In this document: positions 59,448 to 64,000 of the stretch, piece by piece
Layout of the letters: every line of letters begins with the position of its first letter
How positions within the stretch are numbered: the first letter of the stretch is position 1
Assembly: GCF_032460525.1 (NCBI RefSeq)
Contig: NZ_CP135963.1
Span: 2,480,001-2,544,000 of the forward strand
Length of the DNA: 64,000 bases
Origin: Geodermatophilus sp. DSM 44513
GTDB taxonomy: Bacteria; Actinomycetota; Actinomycetes; Mycobacteriales; Geodermatophilaceae
Direction: 5' to 3'
Position numbers and translations under genes: made by a program
Notes under the pieces: model-generated
Databases searched by the model: none
What the model saw: the letters and a program-made list of their open reading frames with translations, nothing else
What the model was told of the DNA's origin: nothing

Positions 59448-60659
59448 TCAGCTCCGTCCTGTCGTCACTCGGCGGTACAGCACCCGGCCGGGTGCCGCGC
59501 TCGTGCCGTGCACCACGGTGCTGGCGGCCACCACCAGGCTGCCCGCCGCCAGCACGACCGGGTCGACCCCGAGCCGCTCGGCCTCCAGCGCCAGGTAGAA
59601 CAGCGCGGACACCCCGATCGGCCCGAACCAGCCCAGGTAGACCGCGTCGGGCCGGCCGAGCCCCAGGGGTCGGCGCAGCAGCCACAGCACCGGCAGCCGC
59701 CGGAGCAGCAGGACGCCGACGACGAGGGCGACCCCACGCCAGCCCAGCTCGCCCCAGGCGGCCCACGGCAGCACGAGGCCCAGGCCGACGAACAGCGGCA
59801 GGACCAGGAACCGGTTCACCGCCTCGTCGATGGGCAGGTCGTCGGTGCGGTCCGGTCCGGTCGCCGCGGCGTTGAAGGCCAGCCCGGCGACGAAGACCGC
59901 GAGGATCCCGTCGACGTGCAGCAACCCGGCCGCCCCCAGCACGGCCAGTGCCAGGACGGCGGTGAACAGCAGCCGCGGTGCCGGGTCGGTCGACCCGTGC
60001 TCCTCACCGGCGCGCAGCGCCCGCGCCCCCAGCCACCCGGCGGCCACGCCCAGCAGGACGGCGCCCGCGACCTGCCACAGCGACTCGGCCAGCGCGGCGG
60101 GGACGCCGCCGGCGCCCGCGATCGCCACGGCGAGCAGCACGAGCGGCAGGGCGAGGCCGTCGTTGGCGCCGGACTCCAGGGACAGCAGCTGCCGGTCCCG
60201 GTCGGGCAGGTCCTGCTCGGCCGGGGTCCCGGTGACCACGCTGGAGGCGAGCACCGGGTCGGTGGGGCACAGCGCGGCGCCCAGCAGCGCGGCGGCACCG
60301 AGGCCCACGCCGAGGGTCCAGGCGGCCAGCCCGGCGGTCACCAGGGCCATCGCCGGCATCACGACCGCCAGCAGGAGCAGCACCGGCCGCCACTGGGCCC
60401 GCGCCCGCCCGACCGGGTAGCGCAGCGCCACCGCCATCACCGAGACGGCCAGCAGCAGCCGGGTGACCGTGTGCAGCCAGGTGGTGTCCTCGGTCAGCGG
60501 CGGTGGGGCGAGCACCCCGAACAGCTCCGGCCCGAGCAGCACCCCCACGGCCAGGCCCAGCACCGGCTCGGACACCGGCAGGCGGCGCAGCCGCTCCGAC
60601 AGCGCCGCCACGAGCAGGCCGAGGGCGCCGGCGACGACCAGCAGGACGTCGACCAGCAC
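59448..60659 (-). CDS. CPA1 family cation:proton antiporter
   Basis: 403 residues with about 12 helices. The ion site is ALCPTDPVLASSVVTG and SLESGANDGLALPLVLLAV, where the ND pair in the second motif is the CPA1 signature. Further blocks are HVDGILAVFVAGLAFN and YLGWFGPIGVSALFYLALE. No cytoplasmic TrkA domain follows. GTG at 60659 has AGGGG 6 bases upstream. It lies 24 bases after the YaaH-like gene. Exchanges Na+ or K+ for H+ at the plasma membrane. Confidence 0.92.
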   Translation of the reverse strand: MLVDVLLVVAGALGLLVAALSERLRRLPVSEPVLGLAVGVLLGPELFGVLAPPPLTEDTTWLHTVTRLLLAVSVMAVALRYPVGRARAQWRPVLLLLAVVMPAMALVTAGLAAWTLGVGLGAAALLGAALCPTDPVLASSVVTGTPAEQDLPDRDRQLLSLESGANDGLALPLVLLAVAIAGAGGVPAALAESLWQVAGAVLLGVAAGWLGARALRAGEEHGSTDPAPRLLFTAVLALAVLGAAGLLHVDGILAVFVAGLAFNAAATGPDRTDDLPIDEAVNRFLVLPLFVGLGLVLPWAAWGELGWRGVALVVGVLLLRRLPVLWLLRRPLGLGRPDAVYLGWFGPIGVSALFYLALEAERLGVDPVVLAAGSLVVAASTVVHGTSAAPGRVLYRRVTTGRS

Positions 60660-60683
60660 GTCAGTCCCCTCCCGGCCGGCCGG

Positions 60684-61358
60684 TCACAGCTGCGGGCGGA
60701 CGCCGGCCTCGCGGGCGAGCTCCCGCGGGTCCAGCGGGCCCCGCCCGTCCACGGCCGCCCGCCCGGGCCCGCGCCGGCCGACCGGCAGCACGGTGCGTCC
60801 GGTGGTGCCCTCCAGTTCCAGGGCCAGGGCGGCGTAGACCGCGACCGCGGCCAGCGCCAGCCCGACCCACCCGGCGGCGGCCTGCCAGGCGGGCGAGCCG
60901 GTGAGCTCGGCGACCCCGGTGACCGCGAAGCGGGTGGCGGCGGTGCCCATGACCGCGGCCGGCGCCAGCTTGGCCGGTGCGGCCGCGACCGCGGGCACCA
61001 GCATGGCCACCCCGGAGACCAGCAGCAGCACGCCCAGGCCGGGGCTGGCCGTCCCCGGCGGGGAGGTGAGCGTGGTCAGCCCGGCGACCGTCCACGTCCC
61101 GGCCAGCACCCCCATGCCGGTGGCCGCCACCGGGTCGCGGGTCAGGAAGCCGACCACCGCCGCGGTGAGCTGCAGCGGCGCGGTGGCGGCCACCGCGACC
61201 AGCGCCGCGACGCGGCCCTGGTCGGCCGGGACCCAGTCCAGCTGCACCGCGCTGAACGTCGTGGTCGCCATCGCCAGCGCGAGGAAGCCCAGCGGCAGCG
61301 GGGTGGCCAGCGGCCGCAGGACGACGCGGGTGGCCGGGGCGCCCGGGTCGGCGCTCAC
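60684..61358 (-). CDS. GPR1/FUN34/YaaH-like membrane protein
   Basis: 224 residues with six hydrophobic segments. RPLATPLPLGFLALAMATTTFS, DPVAATGMGVLAGTWTVAGL and KLAPAAVMGTAATRFAVTGV resemble the actinobacterial YaaH-like group. The classic acetate-transporter motif NPAPLGL is absent, so transport of acetate is doubtful. The C-terminal 40 residues are soluble and basic. GTG overlaps the stop of the helical protein gene (GTGA). Same operon as the molybdopterin enzyme. Confidence 0.72.
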   Translation of the reverse strand: MSADPGAPATRVVLRPLATPLPLGFLALAMATTTFSAVQLDWVPADQGRVAALVAVAATAPLQLTAAVVGFLTRDPVAATGMGVLAGTWTVAGLTTLTSPPGTASPGLGVLLLVSGVAMLVPAVAAAPAKLAPAAVMGTAATRFAVTGVAELTGSPAWQAAAGWVGLALAAVAVYAALALELEGTTGRTVLPVGRRGPGRAAVDGRGPLDPRELAREAGVRPQL

Positions 61359-61861
61359 CGCGGGGCGGCCAGCGCCTGCGGTGCGGACTCCTTGAGCCTG
61401 GCGTTGGCGAACCGGACCACCCGCAGCGCCTGCGGGTGGCAACGCGTGGCCAGCGCCAGCAGCTCGCGGTCCACCAGCCCCTGGGCGCTCTGCGCGAGCA
61501 CCTCCCAGTCCAGCGACGCGCCCGAGGCCTCCAGGTAGAGCAGCCGCAGGTCGGCCAGCAGCACCAGCCCCGGCGCGTCGGCGTCCCCGATCGGCCCGCT
61601 GTCGCGGGCCCCACCGGGGCGGCCGCCGTCCCCGGCGTCGGGCAGGTCGGCGGCCAGGTCGAGGCCGTGGTCGCGCCCGGCGCGGGCCAGGCCGGCCACG
61701 TGCTCCCGCGACCAGGTGACCAGGTCGTGGCAGACGTGGTGGACCTCGTGGTCACCGCGGTGCCGCTCGGCCAGGTCGAGCAGCAGCCGGCCCACCCGGG
61801 TCGCCGAGTGGTGCACCTGTGCGACGGCCAGCGCGAGCCGATCGGTTCCCGGGCGGCTCAC
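61355..61861 (-). CDS. His-rich helical protein of unknown family
   Basis: 168 residues, almost entirely helical by composition, soluble. The first half is rich in His (QVHHSATRVGRLLLDLAERH, HEVHHVCHDLVTWSREHV) at spacings typical of four-helix metal-binding bundles. The middle is a Gly/Asp loop. The second half has LLADLRLLYLEASGASLDW and LALATRCHPQALRVVRFA. It overlaps the molybdopterin enzyme stop and the YaaH-like start, both GTGA. It could be a maturation or redox partner of the enzyme; no family was recognised. Confidence 0.65.
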   Translation of the reverse strand: MSRPGTDRLALAVAQVHHSATRVGRLLLDLAERHRGDHEVHHVCHDLVTWSREHVAGLARAGRDHGLDLAADLPDAGDGGRPGGARDSGPIGDADAPGLVLLADLRLLYLEASGASLDWEVLAQSAQGLVDRELLALATRCHPQALRVVRFANARLKESAPQALAAPR

Positions 61862-64000
61862 CGGGCACCCCCACCGAGGGTCTCCCCGGCCTCGGCGGCC
61901 GCGCCGCCCGCGGTCGGGGGCAGGTCCACCGTGACCGGCCGCGAGCCGGTGGTGGTCGGCGCCGACGACGGCTCGCCCCCGCCGCCGGCGACCAGCGTGA
62001 GGCGGGCGGCGGCGGTCTTGAAGACAGGCTGCTTGGAGCACGGGTCCCAGTCGGTGGGGGTCAGCTCGTTGGCCGCGCTGCCGTGGTCGGCGTCCGGGTC
62101 GTCCCACCAGCCGTAGTGGAAGGGCAGGAACAGCACCCCCGGCCGGATGCCGCTGACCCGCACCCGCGCGCGCACCCGCCCGCGCGGGCTGGCCACCTCC
62201 ACCAGGTCGCCCTCGCCGTACCCGCCGGCCGCGGCGTCGGCCGGCGAGACCTCCACCCACACCTCGGGTGCGGCGGCCTGCAGCTGGGGGGCGCGGCCGG
62301 TCTTGGTGCGGGTGTGGAAGTGGTACAGCGTGCGGCCGGTGATGAGGGCGAACGGGAAGTCCGCGCGCGGCTGCTCGTGCGGCGGCAGGTACTCGGCGGC
62401 CCTGAGGACCGCCTTGCCGTCGGGGTTGAGCGCCCGGTACTCGGTCTCCGACAGCGGTGCGCCGGTGACCAGGTCGCGACCGTAGGCCTCGCAGTACTCC
62501 GGCTGCGCCCAGAACCGCCCGTCGGCGTAGAGCCGCTCGGTGCCGTCGGGGTGCTCGTCGGTGCACGGCCACTGGATGCCGCTGCCGCCGCGCAGCTTCG
62601 CGTAGCTCAGCCCGGTGTAGTCGCAGGGCCGGCCGCGGCTGCACTCCTTCCACGCCTCGAAGGCGCCCTCGGGGTCGCTCCACCCCACCAGCGGGGCGCC
62701 GTCCTGGTCGCGCAGGTCCAGCCGGCGGGCGTAGTCGAGCAGGATGTCGAGGTCCGACCGGGCCTCGCCGGGCGGGTCGACGGCCTTCTCCGACAGGTGC
62801 ACCGTGCGGTCGACGTTGGTGAAGGTGCCGGTCTTCTCCCCCCACGTGGCCGCGGGCAGGACGACGTCGGCCAGCTGCGCGGTCTCGGTCAGGAAGATGT
62901 CCTGGACGACGAGGAACAGCCGCTCCTGGGTGAGGATCGACCGGACGCGCGCCAGCTCGGGCAGCGACACCGCCGGGTTGGTCGCGGTGACGTACAGGAA
63001 GCGGATCGAGCCCTCCTCCATGTACCGCAGCTGCTGCATGACGTGCGTCGGCGGGGTGAAGTGCGGCAGCCGCGCCGGGTCGATGTTCCAGATCCGCGCG
63101 AGGTCGCGGACGTGCGCCTCGTTGGTCCAGTTGCGGAAGCCCGGCAGGTCGCCGTCGGCGCCGCACTCCCGGGTGTTCTGCGCGGTCGGCTGGCCGTTCA
63201 TCTGCAGCACGCCGCAGCCCGGCCGGCCGAGCATGCCGCGCACGATGTGCAGGTTGTTCACCGAGACGGCCGCGGCGGTGGCCTGGTGGGACTGGTAGAA
63301 GCCCTGCAGCACGGTGGACAGCAGCCGCTGCGCCGTCCCCAGCAGGCGGGCCGCCTCGCGGATCTGCGCGGCGGGCACGTCGCAGACCTCCGCGGCCCGC
63401 TCGGGGGTGTACTCCGCGACCATGGCGCGCAGTTCCTCGAAGCCGACCGCGTGCTCGCGCACGTAGTCCTCGTCGACCCAGCCGTTGGCGACCACCTCGT
63501 GCAGCAGCGCGTTGACCAGCATCACATTGGTGCCGGGCCGGGGCGCGAGGTGCACGGTGGCCTCCCGGGCCACGGGGGTCAGCCGCGGGTCGACGCAGAG
63601 GACGCGCGGCGGGTCGGTCCCGGCCAGCCGGTCGAGGACGCGGGTCCACAGCACGGTCTGGGTCTCGGCCACGTTGTGCCCGAACAGGGCGATGACGTCC
63701 GCGGAGTCGACGTCGGTGTAGGAGCCGGGCTGCCCGTCGCTGCCGAAGGACTCCTTGAGCGCGGCGGCCGCGGTGGCGGTGCACAGCCGGGTGTTGCCGT
63801 CGGTGTGCACGGTGCCGATGCCGCCGTGCGCGATCAGGCCGAGGGTGTAGTACTCCTCCAGGAAGAGCTGCCCGGTGGTGTAGAAGCCGATCGCGCTGGG
63901 GCCCTGCTCGTCCAGCAGCTCCCGCGTGCGCCCGACCACGGCGTCCATCGCGGTGTCCCAGTCGGTCTCCACCAGCTCGCCGCCGCGCCGGATCAGCGGT
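61858..64000 (-). CDS. Molybdopterin oxidoreductase (NasA/FdhA-like), 5' end outside window
   Basis: About 714 residues visible; the N-terminal Fe-S part lies beyond the right edge. The protein matches the DMSO-reductase superfamily: LEEYYTLGLIAHGGIGTVHTDGNTRLC (cut here; active-site Cys in NTRLCTATA), LFGHNVAETQTVLW, VCVDPRLTPVAREA-like, GRPGCGVLQMNGQPTAQN, VVLPAATWGEKTGTFTN and the C-terminal LITGRTLYHFHTRTKTGR and FLPFHYGWW. Nitrate reductase or formate dehydrogenase are the closest types; the Cys ligand and no selenocysteine are seen. Its stop overlaps the helical protein gene. It heads an operon with two membrane proteins and an antiporter. Confidence 0.85.
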   Translation of the reverse strand, partial: PLIRRGGELVETDWDTAMDAVVGRTRELLDEQGPSAIGFYTTGQLFLEEYYTLGLIAHGGIGTVHTDGNTRLCTATAAAALKESFGSDGQPGSYTDVDSADVIALFGHNVAETQTVLWTRVLDRLAGTDPPRVLCVDPRLTPVAREATVHLAPRPGTNVMLVNALLHEVVANGWVDEDYVREHAVGFEELRAMVAEYTPERAAEVCDVPAAQIREAARLLGTAQRLLSTVLQGFYQSHQATAAAVSVNNLHIVRGMLGRPGCGVLQMNGQPTAQNTRECGADGDLPGFRNWTNEAHVRDLARIWNIDPARLPHFTPPTHVMQQLRYMEEGSIRFLYVTATNPAVSLPELARVRSILTQERLFLVVQDIFLTETAQLADVVLPAATWGEKTGTFTNVDRTVHLSEKAVDPPGEARSDLDILLDYARRLDLRDQDGAPLVGWSDPEGAFEAWKECSRGRPCDYTGLSYAKLRGGSGIQWPCTDEHPDGTERLYADGRFWAQPEYCEAYGRDLVTGAPLSETEYRALNPDGKAVLRAAEYLPPHEQPRADFPFALITGRTLYHFHTRTKTGRAPQLQAAAPEVWVEVSPADAAAGGYGEGDLVEVASPRGRVRARVRVSGIRPGVLFLPFHYGWWDDPDADHGSAANELTPTDWDPCSKQPVFKTAAARLTLVAGGGGEPSSAPTTTGSRPVTVDLPPTAGGAAAEAGETLGGGAR

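Noticed and set aside
1..64000. tRNA, rRNA or insertion sequences
   Set aside because: No tRNA-like cloverleaf, rRNA stretch or transposase was noticed by reading; a covariance-model scan would be needed to be certain.

Overview
The window reads as chromosome of a very high G+C actinobacterium, most likely Geodermatophilaceae (Blastococcus, Modestobacter or Geodermatophilus type). Supporting signs are strongly GC-biased third codon positions, frequent GTG starts, many 4-base GTGA stop/start overlaps, candidate leaderless promoters (TAnnnT-like box 6-8 bases before a GTG/ATG), and actinobacterial families such as a DUF222/HNH protein, fused IcmF, a PPOX/F420-type flavoprotein and a cysteine-ligase paralog. 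No rRNA, tRNA, CRISPR array or insertion sequence was seen.

Layout. 1-8 kb: end of a subtilase gene, a cyclase/TPP-enzyme pair, a PAS-GAF-PP2C phosphatase, YceI, and an acyl-CoA set (CoA-transferase, crotonase, divergent MaoC). 8-15 kb: alcohol dehydrogenase, then fused isobutyryl-CoA mutase IcmF overlapping a metal/cobalamin-binding-type protein. 15-26 kb: DedA-like membrane protein, cysteine-ligase paralog, pyridoxal kinase, amino-acid permease, small hypotheticals, semialdehyde dehydrogenase with a quinone oxidoreductase. 24-29 kb: a glycosyltransferase cluster on both strands (GT4+GT9 leftward, GT4+GT2-fusion rightward). 29-42 kb: small enzymes and hypotheticals, including a VKOR-like membrane protein, a His/Pro-repeat membrane protein, two dehydrogenases, a DUF222/HNH protein and a secreted NAGPA-like protein. 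Two decayed spots are visible: a LysR gene without its HTH facing an N-terminally clipped SnoaL-like gene, and a truncated xanthine-dehydrogenase-type gene.

44-64 kb is a continuous ion-energetics region. A complete mrpABCDEFG antiporter operon runs leftward. Divergent from it across a 628-base spacer is an eight-gene complex I-like operon: nuoA, a degenerate NuoB/NuoD-like fusion, nuoH, J, K, L, M, N. It lacks NuoC, E, F, G and I, and the fusion has lost the N2 cluster cysteines. Converging on it from the right is an operon of a molybdopterin oxidoreductase (cut by the window edge), a His-rich helical protein, a YaaH-like membrane protein, a CPA1 cation/proton antiporter and a DUF421 protein. 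A complex I-like membrane arm with no canonical redox input, beside Mrp and CPA1 antiporters, is the best candidate here for an undescribed system.

A second theme is a dispersed hairpin repeat of about 60 bases that begins directly after stop codons (three loci). At one locus one copy appears to be inserted inside another, which implies past mobility.
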